This document shows positions 1 through 9,543 of a stretch of DNA of 64,000 nucleotides, in pieces. The notes below the pieces were generated by a model, which saw only the letters and a program-made list of their open reading frames with translations, was not told where the DNA came from and did not search any database. A program made the translations under genes and the position numbers. Origin of the DNA: Brachypterus glaber (taxonomy: Eukaryota; Arthropoda; Insecta; Coleoptera; Kateretidae); assembly GCA_958510825.1 (NCBI GenBank), contig OY294049.1:434001-498000 (forward strand), read 5' to 3'. The stretch's first letter is position 1. Every line of letters begins with the position of its first letter.

Positions 1-46
<46 letters not shown>
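1..46. repeat. (TG)n(TA)n microsatellite, unit 1 (cut by window edge)
   Basis: TG dinucleotides to about position 20, then TA dinucleotides. The same compound microsatellite opens each later unit, so the window begins inside the H3-H1 spacer of the array. Confidence 0.95.
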
Positions 47-217
47 AAAAGACTCATGGAACAGTACCTTTGTCCATTACACCTTGTGATTTATTTATTT
101 ATTATGTGATATTACCTGTGATAATTTTAAAATGTTCACCGTGATAGAACCGTGCAAACTATCTGCGAACTCAAAGTAATAGTCTCTTCTTTTTTACAAA
201 CGCTCACTATTTCCAAC

Positions 218-218
<1 letters not shown>

Positions 219-281
<63 letters not shown>

Positions 282-282
282 T
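219..282. repeat. (AAT)n microsatellite downstream of H1, unit 1
   Basis: Uninterrupted AAT repeat, about 21 copies. It is open in one frame as an asparagine run, but this is repeat translation and not a gene. Its length differs among the four units. Confidence 0.95.
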
Positions 283-493
283 GTCGAGAGTATATGTAAA
301 AATTCGGATTTATAAAACAGCAAAATCTGCTATCCAATACGAGCGATCGAAAGAAAAACTAATACAAGATACGTCTTTGTTCTTCTTCTATATCGCGCTG
401 TAAACATTTTCAAAAATTGCGGCGAGGGGCATCAGGTGGGTAAAAATTTTCAACGTTTGATGTAAGATTCTTTTTTCTCCGAATAAAATTTGT

Positions 494-509
494 GGCCCTG
501 AAAAGGGCC
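494..509 (-). terminator. Histone 3' stem-loop of H1, unit 1
   Basis: Read on the minus strand this is GGCCCTTTTCAGGGCC: a perfect 6-bp stem with a TTTC loop, the SLBP-binding 3'-end signal of replication-dependent histone mRNAs. It lies about 60 nt past the H1 stop. Confidence 0.95.
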
Positions 510-568
510 ATTTAATGTCGAACACGACGTCGTAGAATCGGTGCTTGTGCAACAACTTTGGTGACCGT

Positions 569-1279
569 TCACTTCTTTCTCTTGGGAGAGGCGGCTTTTT
601 TGGCCTTCGACGCGGCCGGAGATTTGGCGGTTTTCGGTTTGGGTGCCTTCGGTTTCTTGGTCGGACCGGCCTTGTTTGATTTTTTCGCCTTCGACGGAGA
701 CTTGGTGGGTTTCGCGGCGGCGGCGGCGGCTGCAGTCTTGGCCACGGGTTTTTTCTCGGCCACGGCCTTTTTTGCCTTGGCTGCGACTGCGGTCTTTTTC
801 TCGGCCTTCTTCGCTTTGGGTGTTGCAGCTTTCTTGGCGGTCTTCGGTTTGTCGGTGGACGCGGCGGCGGCGGCGCCGCCACGTTTGGCCGGAGATTTTT
901 TGGCCCTGCTGGCGGTCGTCTTTTTCTCGGCCTTCTTGGCGGCACCACCAGTTGCTGCTGCGGCCAACTTGAACGATCCGGACGCTCCCTTGCCCTTGGT
1001 CTGTACCAAAGCTCCGGAGACGACGGCCGATTTCAGGTACTTCTTGATGAAGGGGGCCACTTTTTCGGCGTCGACTTTGTAGTTGGAAACCAGGTATTTT
1101 TTGATCGCCTGTAATGAGGAACCTCCGCGTTCTTTCAACGCTTTGATCGCGTTGTTTACCATTTCGGAGGTTGGCGGATGTGTCGGCTTCGCGCGAGGAT
1201 TAGGCACTTTCTTCTCCTTCTTCGTGGGTGTCTGGGCCTGAGCAGCAACGGCGGAAGCTTGATTTTCGGTATCGGCCAT
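569..1279 (-). CDS. H1: Linker histone H1, unit 1
   Basis: Encodes a 236-residue linker histone that binds DNA at the nucleosome entry/exit site and compacts chromatin. Residues about 1-34 are a short tail. Residues about 35-107 form the winged-helix globular domain, with the typical [18 protein letters not shown] opening and a [10 protein letters not shown] ending. The rest is a Lys/Ala/Pro-rich C-terminal tail with SPAK and SPSK-type sites and two poly-alanine runs (five Ala, then eight). No introns. The start is the only ATG that gives a normal H1 N-terminus (MADTEN), with a TATA box about 60 bp upstream. H1 and the neighbouring H2B point the same way and are separated by about 1.5 kb. Confidence 0.97.
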   Translation of the reverse strand: MADTENQASAVAAQAQTPTKKEKKVPNPRAKPTHPPTSEMVNNAIKALKERGGSSLQAIKKYLVSNYKVDAEKVAPFIKKYLKSAVVSGALVQTKGKGASGSFKLAAAATGGAAKKAEKKTTASRAKKSPAKRGGAAAAASTDKPKTAKKAATPKAKKAEKKTAVAAKAKKAVAEKKPVAKTAAAAAAAKPTKSPSKAKKSNKAGPTKKPKAPKPKTAKSPAASKAKKAASPKRKK

Positions 1280-1337
1280 GACAGTGGGTTATTTTTCGGA
1301 AAAAAATCTGTCGATCTGGTTACACTCGGCGAGAATG

Positions 1338-1367
1338 TATATAAATTCTCATTTCGCCAAGTGTTTT
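1338..1367 (-). promoter_or_regulatory. H1 core promoter: TATA box and H1-box-like AAACAC, unit 1
   Basis: On the minus strand, TTTATATA (1338-1345) lies about 60 bp upstream of the H1 ATG. AAACAC (within 1361-1367) is about 20 bp further upstream, resembling the AAACACA box of H1 promoters. No retrotransposon is inserted here in any unit. Confidence 0.7.
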
Positions 1368-2285
1368 GACCGTATCGGAGCGAACGGACGGGGGACTGAA
1401 CGAGCGTACTCGACTCTGGCGGCAGGCCCGGCTTCTTTCGTGATGGCACCGCGTTCGCAGGGTCCCGCTCGGGGTCAATCTGTGGGAACGGCGGGACTCC
1501 AGAGGTGCCGTCCTCGGCCGAGGTGGACGGTGAGGGCTTTCATCTGTCGCCCGGATCGAACGCGGATCGTCTGTTTGACCGAGAGCTTTGTCGAAACGCC
1601 GTCGAAAGATGGAGTTCCCATAGTTTGAACATCGACGTCCAGCTTTTCGGCGTCGCATCGGCCCGCCAGCACGGAAATGCAATTTTCCGGAGGGCGCGGA
1701 CCGAAAGGCTGAAGTGTCCAGATTGGAAATGTGCGGCCATCATACCGTTGAGGGCGATATTTCAAATGGAAATAGGTGTCGAGCGCGAGCGTGTCGGCTG
1801 AACCGGCAAACGGTTTGCAACACCAGGAGAACGTGGAAATTTCTGCGCCCGGCCCGTAGTCGGTACCGGGACAAATGCAATGTTATGGGCTAAAGATGAC
1901 TTCGATTATCAAACTTATTCGAAAGAAAAAAAAACTAAATTTCCACGGGTGCGATCTTCGAGGAGATAGCACTTCTTACTTGTCACGTCGCGTCAAAACT
2001 TGTGATATCTTGACCTAAAAATAGTCAGTATTGGCGCAATTGAAAAGTTACTGACTTTTTTTTTTATAACTGATCTCTTGATCCCGGATAAGGTCAGTCG
2101 GTCGTTCGCATGAATCGTTTTTTATTTCTAAAGTTCGGGTTTTCCCGAAACATCGCCCTGCGCACTGAATTGTTAAAATCGTTAAGTAACGGCCTGCAGC
2201 AACTTTCTTTCCGCATTTAATTCGACAGGACGTTTTTTATTCGTTAATGAAAAATATTATTCCGCTTCTATTATTATTATTATTA

Positions 2286-2356
<71 letters not shown>

Positions 2357-2827
2357 GTATCATCATCATCATCATCATCATTGTTTTTATATTAATAATA
2401 ATAATAATGATAATAATAATTATTGTTCGTTATTTTGTAAATCATGATTATTATTTGCAAAACAAAAAAGTTAAAGTCCTACCATATTTGATTCAGGGAA
2501 ACCGACTTTTAATAGAATTTTCGGAAAGATCGGTAATTTTAATAAAATTAATCGATTTTTTTTTTTTTACTGTCGATCTTTTCACTATCGATTCTTTTTT
2601 TTTCTTTGAATCGATCTTATAGAATCGCAAAAATTCGGTAAAATCTTTTTTTTTAATTTTTCTTTTCTACGCCCAAATTTCTAGAGATTGGTTTGTACTG
2701 TACAATTATTAAAAATTAAAAAAAAATCGTAAAAAGTCCAAACGATTTGCAAAAAAAAAAATTAATATTGGTATATGGTAGACTGATGATGACTGGGTAA
2801 ATGCTTTTTTTTTTTTACAAAAATTGT
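1368..2827. other. H1-H2B spacer, unit 1: GC-rich block, then compound trinucleotide repeat
   Basis: About 1390-1860 is GC- and CpG-rich, against AT-rich surroundings, and open in several frames at once. I recognise no protein in it and treat the open frames as composition effects. From 1860 to 2260 I see no gene. About 2268-2421 is a compound repeat (TTA, CAT, AAT). From 2422 to 2827 the sequence is AT-rich with homopolymer runs and no gene. Confidence 0.8.
2268..2421. repeat. Compound (TTA)n(CAT)n(AAT)n microsatellite, unit 1
   Basis: About 30 TTA/ATT copies, then seven CAT, then a short AAT run. The AAT part is shorter here than in the other units. Apparent poly-Leu and poly-His reading frames are repeat translation. 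Confidence 0.95.
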
Positions 2828-2843
2828 GGTTCTGAAAAGAACC
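2828..2843 (-). terminator. Histone 3' stem-loop of H2B, unit 1
   Basis: Minus strand GGTTCTTTTCAGAACC, a perfect 6-bp stem with TTTC loop, 32 nt past the H2B stop. Confidence 0.95.
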
Positions 2844-2875
2844 GTTTTATGATTTATCAGCAGACACAGCACAGC

Positions 2876-3247
2876 TTATTTCGAGCTGGTGTATTTGGTC
2901 ACGGCTTTCGTGCCTTCGCTGACGGCGTGCTTGGCCAATTCACCGGGCAACAAAAGACGCACCGCAGTCTGGATTTCCCTACTGGTGATGGTCGATCTTT
3001 TGTTGTAGTGAGCCAAACGGGAAGCTTCGGCGGCGATTCTCTCGAAGATGTCGTTGACGAAGCTGTTCATGATGCTCATGGCTTTGCTCGAGATACCGGT
3101 GTCGGGATGTACTTGTTTCAACACTTTGTAAATGTAGATTGCGTACGATTCCTTCCTCCTCTTCTTCTTTTTCTTGTCATTTTTGGAGATGTTTTTCTGG
3201 GCTTTTCCGGCCTTTTTGGCGGCCTTTCCGCTAGTCTTCGGTGGCAT
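2876..3247 (-). CDS. H2B: Core histone H2B, unit 1
   Basis: 123-residue core histone H2B, partner of H2A in the nucleosome. It has the basic N-terminal tail ([12 protein letters not shown]), the histone fold beginning at [15 protein letters not shown] and the conserved C-terminal helix ending AVTKYTSSK, the usual insect form. The start is at MPPK: the frame runs upstream as 5' leader and even through element sequence, but nothing there is H2B. About 40 bp upstream of the ATG the 5.6-kb element B is inserted between this gene and its TATA box, so transcription from the native promoter would have to cross the element. The coding sequence is intact. Confidence 0.97.
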   Translation of the reverse strand: MPPKTSGKAAKKAGKAQKNISKNDKKKKKRRKESYAIYIYKVLKQVHPDTGISSKAMSIMNSFVNDIFERIAAEASRLAHYNKRSTITSREIQTAVRLLLPGELAKHAVSEGTKAVTKYTSSK

Positions 3248-3497
3248 TCTGTGTCGGTCGAATGCGATGTCGAAAGTAAAAAAAGAGCATCGCATCGCAT
3301 CCTCATTGTATTTGTCTTTCCGGGTCAGAACACAGTTCTCTTGCCCGGCAAATTATTGATTGTAGACTTCTGTATTATTTTTTTTTGGTGAGTTTGTCCT
3401 GTGTAGGACCCCATTATGCGAATAAGGAGCTGATTTTTCTTGTCATAAGTATATTTTTGTTTATAAGCCGTGCCGTGCTTGACATAATCACAAAACG

Positions 3498-3511
3498 GGT
3501 CCCTTTCAGAA

Positions 3512-3543
<32 letters not shown>
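3498..3543 (-). repeat. Internal poly(A) of element B beside a decayed histone-type stem-loop
   Basis: A 30-nt T run (3514-3543, poly(A) in element sense) abuts 3498-3513, which on the plus strand reads GGTCCCTTTCAGAACC. That is the histone stem-loop with two T-to-C changes. The bases just before it also resemble the H3 3' UTR. The run may mark an old 3' end of B, with 3288-3497 being older inserted sequence. Confidence 0.5.
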
Positions 3544-3880
3544 CTAAATAAAAATAATATAATAAATAATAATAAATTAACATTGATAATGGGAACATAC
3601 ATTTAAAATTTGGCTTAATAAATATTACATAAATAGTTAACATGGGGACGATACATTTAAAATGGTTAATAATTAAAATTGAATAGGTTAAAGAATAAAT
3701 AAATAAAAATGGAACAAATAAACATATAAAATTGGTGTAAAAATAAAATGATAAAAGTGGGGACATGTTAAACATTGGTGACTATGGACATTAAAATTAA
3801 AATTAAAATTAAAATGAATTTATAAAATTTATTACCGAGGGCTGTTTCCCCCAGGATTGTTAAAGCTCGTCCTTTCTGTC

Positions 3881-6595
3881 TTAGGGTGGATTAAATTCAA
3901 AATTTGTAATATTTTTGGGCCTATTATACTTGGCTCTCCGGTCAGGGACATAATCGACAGCTTGCTGCACAAGCTCGTTTGGGTGGTTTACGGCCCGTTC
4001 ATAGTGTCTCTCTGCTAGAACTTTTAAGTGTTCTAGCAGAGTTGGTAGTTTGAGTTCTCTCCTGATAACCTCATTACGAACAAACCAAGGCGCGCCGACG
4101 GCGATCCTCATGGCCAGGCTTTGGACGGCCTCGAGGCGCTTCAGGTAGGTAGGCGCGGCGTAACCCCAGGCGCTACAGGCGTACAGAAGGACCGGTCTGA
4201 CTAGGGATTTGATGCATAGTATCTTGGTATTTAATGACATATGGTTGCCAGCTAGCAGAGGGCGCAGTTTGTAGACTAGCGCCCTACCTTTATTCGCGTT
4301 TTTATCTATGTGTTTTTTCCAAGTCAGTGCTTTGTCATATGTAATACCAAGATACTTCACATCTTCCTTCCAGGGGATGGTTTCCCCCAGCAGTTCCAGT
4401 CTCTCTGCAGGCCTGATGCGCCTTCTGGTTATGAAAATAGCTTGGGTCTTAGTTGGGTTGACCTTTATTCTCCAAAGGTCACACCAATCTTCCACCGCGT
4501 CCAGAGCTGTCTGAAGCGCCCTGACGATCGAATCGGCATTTCTTGATCGAGTGAGGAAGTAAGTGTCGTCCGCGTACTGGCCGTTAAGGACGTTCGGCGT
4601 CCTTGGCAAGTCCGCGAAGTATATCAGAAAGATGAGGGGCGCGAAGACTGAGCCCTGTGCGACACCGGCGAGTATATCCCTGATCAGAGAGACAATTTTG
4701 CCAATTTTCACCCTAAATTTACGGTTTTTTAGAAAGGACCAAATGAGCTTTATCCACCTTAGGGGGAAATTGAATTTTTTTAGTTTATATATAACTCCTG
4801 GATGCCAAACCCTGTCAAAGGCTTGTTGAACATCCAGGAGCACCATCCCAGTGGCGTCTTTTCTGTTAAAGCCCTCGGTAATCAGTTCAGATGTGCGCAG
4901 GAGTTGATCTGCAGTGCCATGTTGCTGTCTGAATCCGAATTGTGTGTCCGGTAGTACCCCTAGCTCGTTGGCTTTGTCGCTTACGCGTTTAGAAATGACT
5001 TTTTCTGCTATTTTTGAGAGGGAGGGAAGGAGGCTTATTGGTCGATAGTTTTTGGGGTTAGACCTGCTTTTTAGAGACTTGGGGATGAGGATGATTTCCG
5101 CCAGTTTCCAGGGATTTGGAAAGTGACACAGTCTTAGACAGGCGTTTATGTACGATGTTAACGCTACCATAAGCCTGTCCGGAAGAAGCTTGAGTGCCCT
5201 ATTGTTGATGTTATCGTAACCAGGAGCCTTATTCGGTTTTAATTCCTTAATAATTGCTTTTATTTCGGCTAGAGTGGCTGGCGCGAAAGTGTCATCAACA
5301 GGGCCCTCAAGGGTCTTCTCTACTGTGTCCTCCACCTCCTGGAAGTGGGCGAAGAGGTCATCCGCGGGGGGGAAGGGAGCGAACTGTTCGGTGAGGGAGT
5401 CAGCAAAAGCCTCCACCTTTTCCTCATCAGTGTGAGCTACACCGTTTGGTGTAGTTAGTGGAGGGATAGTGGTACGGGGTTGTTTGGTGAGGGCTCTTGC
5501 CATCTTCCACACCGAACCATCCTCAGGCTCTAGGGTGGCCAGTTTATCCTGCCATTTCTGATTGTGTAGTTCAGACATCGCGAGACGGACTTCGGTATTT
5601 AGCCGATTGTAGTCTGTTTTGTCTTGAGGGAGTTGTGTTCGTTGGGAAAGTTTTTTGGCCTTACGTCTCCTACATATGAGGTCCCTTAAACTTTGAGGGA
5701 TGTCGTAGGGGTGTTTGGCGGGCAAGACTTTTGTCGAGCTGGCTTTTTGTATGGCTTGGGTGATACTTGATTGGAGATGACTGACAGCATCGTCTAGGTC
5801 AACCGTGTTATTGACCCTTTTTATGCTGCCAAACGTCTCCAATATTGCCTTTCTATATGTGGGCCAGTGTACAAAAGTCTTATGTATGTTATCAGTCGTG
5901 ACGTCTCCTTCAAGGATTATGTGAATGGGATTGTGGTCGGACGAAAGTTCGTCGATATTATGGATAGATATAGGATTTACTATGTTAAGACAAATGGCAA
6001 TGTCGAGGACATCAGGCAGATTGGTCCCACCCGGAAAGTGTGTGGGATCCCTTGGGCCGAACACCGACCAGCCCCTTTGATCCGCTATTTTTTTCAACTT
6101 AGATCCATATGGATTGTTTAATCGTGAATTCCACGTTGTGTGCTTCGCGTTTAGGTCACCGGCCATTATGGTCGGAGACGTGGAGTCTAAGATATCAAGA
6201 TAGTCTTGTGCAGAAAAGGGTTTGCCTGGGGGGTAGTACCCTGAGACTATCCTGATATCGCCTCCTTTTGCTCTAACCATAATAGCCGTATTTTCCAGCA
6301 CTTGCGTTGGCGTTGGATTTAGGGGGTAGTGATCGATGTTCCTTTTAATGATAATGGCAGTACCGCCCCACCCGGTTGTGCCTCTATTTGTCGTATAAAC
6401 ATAGTAATTTGGGAATTTGGGAAAATTATCACCGTCCTTGGCATGGGTCTCTGACAGAAGGCAAATGTCAACATTAAGTCTACGTAGCAGCTCATCCAGC
6501 TCTCTGCGCTTATGCGCCTGCGCAATCAGCCCCTGGGCGTTCCAGGCCAGAATGCTCAATCTATCCGGGCGACGGGTGCTAGCGTAGCTAGGCAT
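3881..6595 (-). CDS. Element B ORF2: endonuclease-reverse transcriptase
   Basis: 904 residues from the ATG at 6595 (a GTG three codons further up is in frame but unlikely). The N-terminal APE-type endonuclease shows Asn19 (AWNAQG), Glu49 (LSETH), Asp147/Asn149 (AGDLN) and a later SSDHNP motif. The reverse transcriptase has NYRPISLLPSLSKIAEK, FGFRQQHGT, a LLDVQQAFDRVWH motif A, AQGSVFAPL, and the catalytic YADD at about 674-677. There is no recognisable RNase H, as in the jockey clade. It nicks target DNA and copies element RNA onto the nick. The start overlaps the ORF1 stop in ATGCCTAG, suggesting termination-reinitiation. The frame is intact, so the copy may be active. Confidence 0.93.
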   Translation of the reverse strand: MPSYASTRRPDRLSILAWNAQGLIAQAHKRRELDELLRRLNVDICLLSETHAKDGDNFPKFPNYYVYTTNRGTTGWGGTAIIIKRNIDHYPLNPTPTQVLENTAIMVRAKGGDIRIVSGYYPPGKPFSAQDYLDILDSTSPTIMAGDLNAKHTTWNSRLNNPYGSKLKKIADQRGWSVFGPRDPTHFPGGTNLPDVLDIAICLNIVNPISIHNIDELSSDHNPIHIILEGDVTTDNIHKTFVHWPTYRKAILETFGSIKRVNNTVDLDDAVSHLQSSITQAIQKASSTKVLPAKHPYDIPQSLRDLICRRRKAKKLSQRTQLPQDKTDYNRLNTEVRLAMSELHNQKWQDKLATLEPEDGSVWKMARALTKQPRTTIPPLTTPNGVAHTDEEKVEAFADSLTEQFAPFPPADDLFAHFQEVEDTVEKTLEGPVDDTFAPATLAEIKAIIKELKPNKAPGYDNINNRALKLLPDRLMVALTSYINACLRLCHFPNPWKLAEIILIPKSLKSRSNPKNYRPISLLPSLSKIAEKVISKRVSDKANELGVLPDTQFGFRQQHGTADQLLRTSELITEGFNRKDATGMVLLDVQQAFDRVWHPGVIYKLKKFNFPLRWIKLIWSFLKNRKFRVKIGKIVSLIRDILAGVAQGSVFAPLIFLIYFADLPRTPNVLNGQYADDTYFLTRSRNADSIVRALQTALDAVEDWCDLWRIKVNPTKTQAIFITRRRIRPAERLELLGETIPWKEDVKYLGITYDKALTWKKHIDKNANKGRALVYKLRPLLAGNHMSLNTKILCIKSLVRPVLLYACSAWGYAAPTYLKRLEAVQSLAMRIAVGAPWFVRNEVIRRELKLPTLLEHLKVLAERHYERAVNHPNELVQQAVDYVPDRRAKYNRPKNITNFEFNPP

Positions 6596-8234
6596 CGAGA
6601 GCACCGCGGGCTAGGACATTTTGGACACTCATGGCCATTTGTGCCATTTGGGCAAATTGGCTGAAGAACTGGTTGATCTGCTCTATAGACTTAACTAGAT
6701 CCACGCCGAGGGTTGGCAATGAAGGGGTGTTTTTGGAGGGGGTTTTTGAGGGAGTTCTGCCGGATACTGCCTTGCTATAGGATATAGGTCGGGCAGACGG
6801 CAGATTTGGGGTAGGGGTGGTTGGGGGTTTGGAGTTTGCAGGGTGTTTGGGGCAATCCCTGAAGGAGGCCGTGTGGGGTCCCCCGCAATTTGCGCACTTG
6901 GGGAGCTCGGAGACGGGTTTTGTACAGTCGTTGGACATGTGATTTTTAGCACATTTAACGCATACTGGCTGGGCATTACAGCGACTTTGCCCATGTCCAA
7001 ACTTCTGGCATCTGTAACATTGCCCGACTCCAGCTTTTCGCCTGAGCTCTTCTACCTTTATGGATAGGTCTAGGATGTTACTCAGTTTGAAAATCCTTTC
7101 CTTTTCGGAATTGGGTAGGATTACTAGGATTAAGGGCATGGGTGATTTTTCAGTGCCTTTGGTCATTCGGATAACTGACGTGGGGTGAAATTCACCCCTT
7201 TCAAGCTCCTCTTTGACCTCGGACACTTCAAAATTGGTGGGGATACCTCGAAGAACAACTTGTACGGTTTTCTCACTTGGTAAGGCGTAAGTAAAGAATT
7301 CTAAGTTCTTTTGTAAAAACAACTTAGTCATGGCCCTGTAATCTTCCGCCGAATTGGGGTGAATCCTGTAGGCACCGTTGGTATATTGTACCTTCGAGTA
7401 CCCCAGTTTTTTCACCCCAAGTTCTTTGGCTAACTCGGGCCACTTTGTAGTGAGCTTGACATTTATAGGTGGTATTTTGTTGTTCTTCTCGGTTGTTGTT
7501 TGATTTTGATTTAAGACGGGAGATTTAAAGGTACGGGTGGTTGAGGGGTTGTTTGGGGGTTTGAAAATGAACGGATTTTCATTGACTTGATTTGTGGGTT
7601 TGAAAGTGGGAGGGGTTTTTTGGCTCTGTGTAAAGGTGATCACCTCGAAATCGGCGTCCTTTGATCCGCCTGCGGCACCAGGGAGGCTGGAGTCGGAGGG
7701 GAAAATGTGGACGCTTTTTTTCGGGGGGAGAATCTTGCCGGTTTCGGGTTTCTTTTTAGGGGTGGATTCGGTGGGATCGGTTTGAAACTCAGGGATTTTT
7801 CTTTTGCGGGGGTTTGTCAGGGGGTTGTCTTCGTTCGTTGGGGTTTCGTCCATGTCTTCGTCGATGTCTTGAACTGAGATGAAAGAGACTCTGTTTCCAG
7901 TCTTGGTCTTCAATAGACTTGACAATTTCTCTATTAGATAGAGAATGTCGTTTGGTTCTAGACCATTGAAGTCCAAGTCCTGAATTTTGGTGCGTTTCTT
8001 AGTTAATGACTTTTTTTTTATTTTTGGCACTTTTTTGGCAGAAATGGTGGTTTTGGGGGTGTCTTTAATATTGGGGTCGCGTGCGTTAAAATTTGGAACC
8101 GCTGTGTTGTCGTAAGATGAATTTTTTGAATTTGGAGAGCCTATGGGTGGTTCTTGGGGGGATTTGGGGGGAGGGGGGTTAGGAGGGGGCAGGTCTTGTG
8201 GGTGATTTTGGGGGGGATCTTTTCGGTCTGCCAT
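6588..8234 (-). CDS. Element B ORF1: Gag-like RNA-binding protein
   Basis: 548 residues. The N-terminal half is Pro/Lys/Ser-rich and low in complexity. The central part (PSEKTVQVVLRGIP ... SPMPLILVILP) matches the conserved RNA-binding region of jockey-type ORF1 proteins and is plainly related to element A ORF1. Three zinc knuckles follow: CYRCQKFGHGQSRC, CVKCAKNHMSNDC and CANCGGPHTASFRDC. The protein should coat element RNA and help deliver it to chromatin. Read from the first ATG after the leader. The stop overlaps the ORF2 start. Confidence 0.9.
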   Translation of the reverse strand: MADRKDPPQNHPQDLPPPNPPPPKSPQEPPIGSPNSKNSSYDNTAVPNFNARDPNIKDTPKTTISAKKVPKIKKKSLTKKRTKIQDLDFNGLEPNDILYLIEKLSSLLKTKTGNRVSFISVQDIDEDMDETPTNEDNPLTNPRKRKIPEFQTDPTESTPKKKPETGKILPPKKSVHIFPSDSSLPGAAGGSKDADFEVITFTQSQKTPPTFKPTNQVNENPFIFKPPNNPSTTRTFKSPVLNQNQTTTEKNNKIPPINVKLTTKWPELAKELGVKKLGYSKVQYTNGAYRIHPNSAEDYRAMTKLFLQKNLEFFTYALPSEKTVQVVLRGIPTNFEVSEVKEELERGEFHPTSVIRMTKGTEKSPMPLILVILPNSEKERIFKLSNILDLSIKVEELRRKAGVGQCYRCQKFGHGQSRCNAQPVCVKCAKNHMSNDCTKPVSELPKCANCGGPHTASFRDCPKHPANSKPPTTPTPNLPSARPISYSKAVSGRTPSKTPSKNTPSLPTLGVDLVKSIEQINQFFSQFAQMAQMAMSVQNVLARGALDA

Positions 8235-8542
8235 TCCCTTCGAACTAAGCGGGCTTAGTTCTTCAGGGGTTGACGTTCCGAGGGGGAGGGGTTTGGGGGT
8301 GGGGTAAAAGCTCTCAAAAATAGCTTAAAATAAGTGTGAAAAATGCAAAAAAATATTAAAGAAAAATATTCACTTTTTAAACCCCCGAGTGCTCAAGGCA
8401 CCCTACACCAATCGCGCCCTCCGGCAGGCCGCCCCTGTGTCCAGATGGACCCAGGGGAGGGTAATACCAGACGGCTAAACCAGAGCAGTAACCTAAACAC
8501 CCGGAAAGATTTAAAAAGTGAAAACTGTATGAAAATTTGAAA

Positions 8543-8616
8543 CCGATCCGGCCGAGGATCGAACCTGCGACCTTACGATTTCGACTTCAACGCGCTAAGC
8601 ACTGAGCCACGGGGAC
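8543..8616 (-). other. tRNA-like segment in the element B leader
   Basis: On the minus strand this 74-nt stretch has an A-box-like TGGCTCAGTGC and a B-box-like GGTTCGATCC at tRNA spacing, starting GTCCCCG. Acceptor, anticodon and T stems pair poorly, so it is not a functional tRNA. It resembles the head of a tRNA-derived SINE, either inserted in or recruited by the leader of element B. Confidence 0.6.
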
Positions 8617-8930
8617 TACCTCTTAGTGTAAATTTATTTAAAATATCAACCAGCCGGTGACCGACGAGTGTTCGGACGGCGGTTTCTCTCACCGCGGGGG
8701 CAAACCGGCCTGATTTCTATCAATTAGAATATCAGGCAGCTGACCAGCACGATGAGAAAAATCACTTATAAAACAGACTCTGACTCACCGGATGATTGAT
8801 AAACTTGATTGAATTTGAATGCTTCGATTCAGACAGCACGACCAGCGTGGCAACGAATCTACACACTCCAACGCACACGTGAAAAGTAAAAAAAAAAAGT
8901 TCAAATGACAAAAAATGAAAAAAAAAAGAG

Positions 8931-9478
<548 letters not shown>

Positions 9479-9527
9479 ACTGTTGGAGAATCATCATCAA
9501 AAAAAAAAACACACAACAGCATAGAAC

Positions 9528-9543
9528 GGCCCTTCTCAGGGCC
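9528..9543 (+). terminator. Histone 3' stem-loop of H2A, unit 1
   Basis: GGCCCTTCTCAGGGCC: 6-bp stem with loop TCTC in place of the usual TTTC. The same variant is fixed in all four units. Confidence 0.93.

Larger units (their letters stand above)
3288..8920 (-). mobile_element. Element B: full-length jockey-like non-LTR retrotransposon in the H2B core promoter
   Basis: A 5.6-kb insertion between the H2B TATA box (8947-8953, minus strand) and the H2B ATG. Comparison with unit 4 shows the empty site. A 10-bp duplication AAAAAAAGAG flanks it (3278-3287 and 8921-8930). It reads in the H2B direction: leader 8920-8235, ORF1, ORF2 overlapping by 8 nt, a 3' UTR of about 590 nt, and a terminal tail of GATGC repeats against the left duplication. 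The element begins 33 bp downstream of the first T of the H2B TATA-like box. Its ORF1 is clearly homologous to that of element A. Uncertain: the leader contains a tRNA-like segment and the 3' UTR an internal 30-nt poly(A), so nested or composite structure is possible. Confidence 0.85.

Noticed and set aside
152..403. Open frame with a poly-asparagine run, and poly-Leu/poly-His frames near 2247
   Set aside because: Microsatellite translation; lengths change between units, as expected for non-coding repeats.
558..1082. Long open frame antisense to H1, rich in Ala and Phe
   Set aside because: Shadow of the H1 coding region; low-complexity translation of Lys/Ala codons, present only because H1 is GC-rich.
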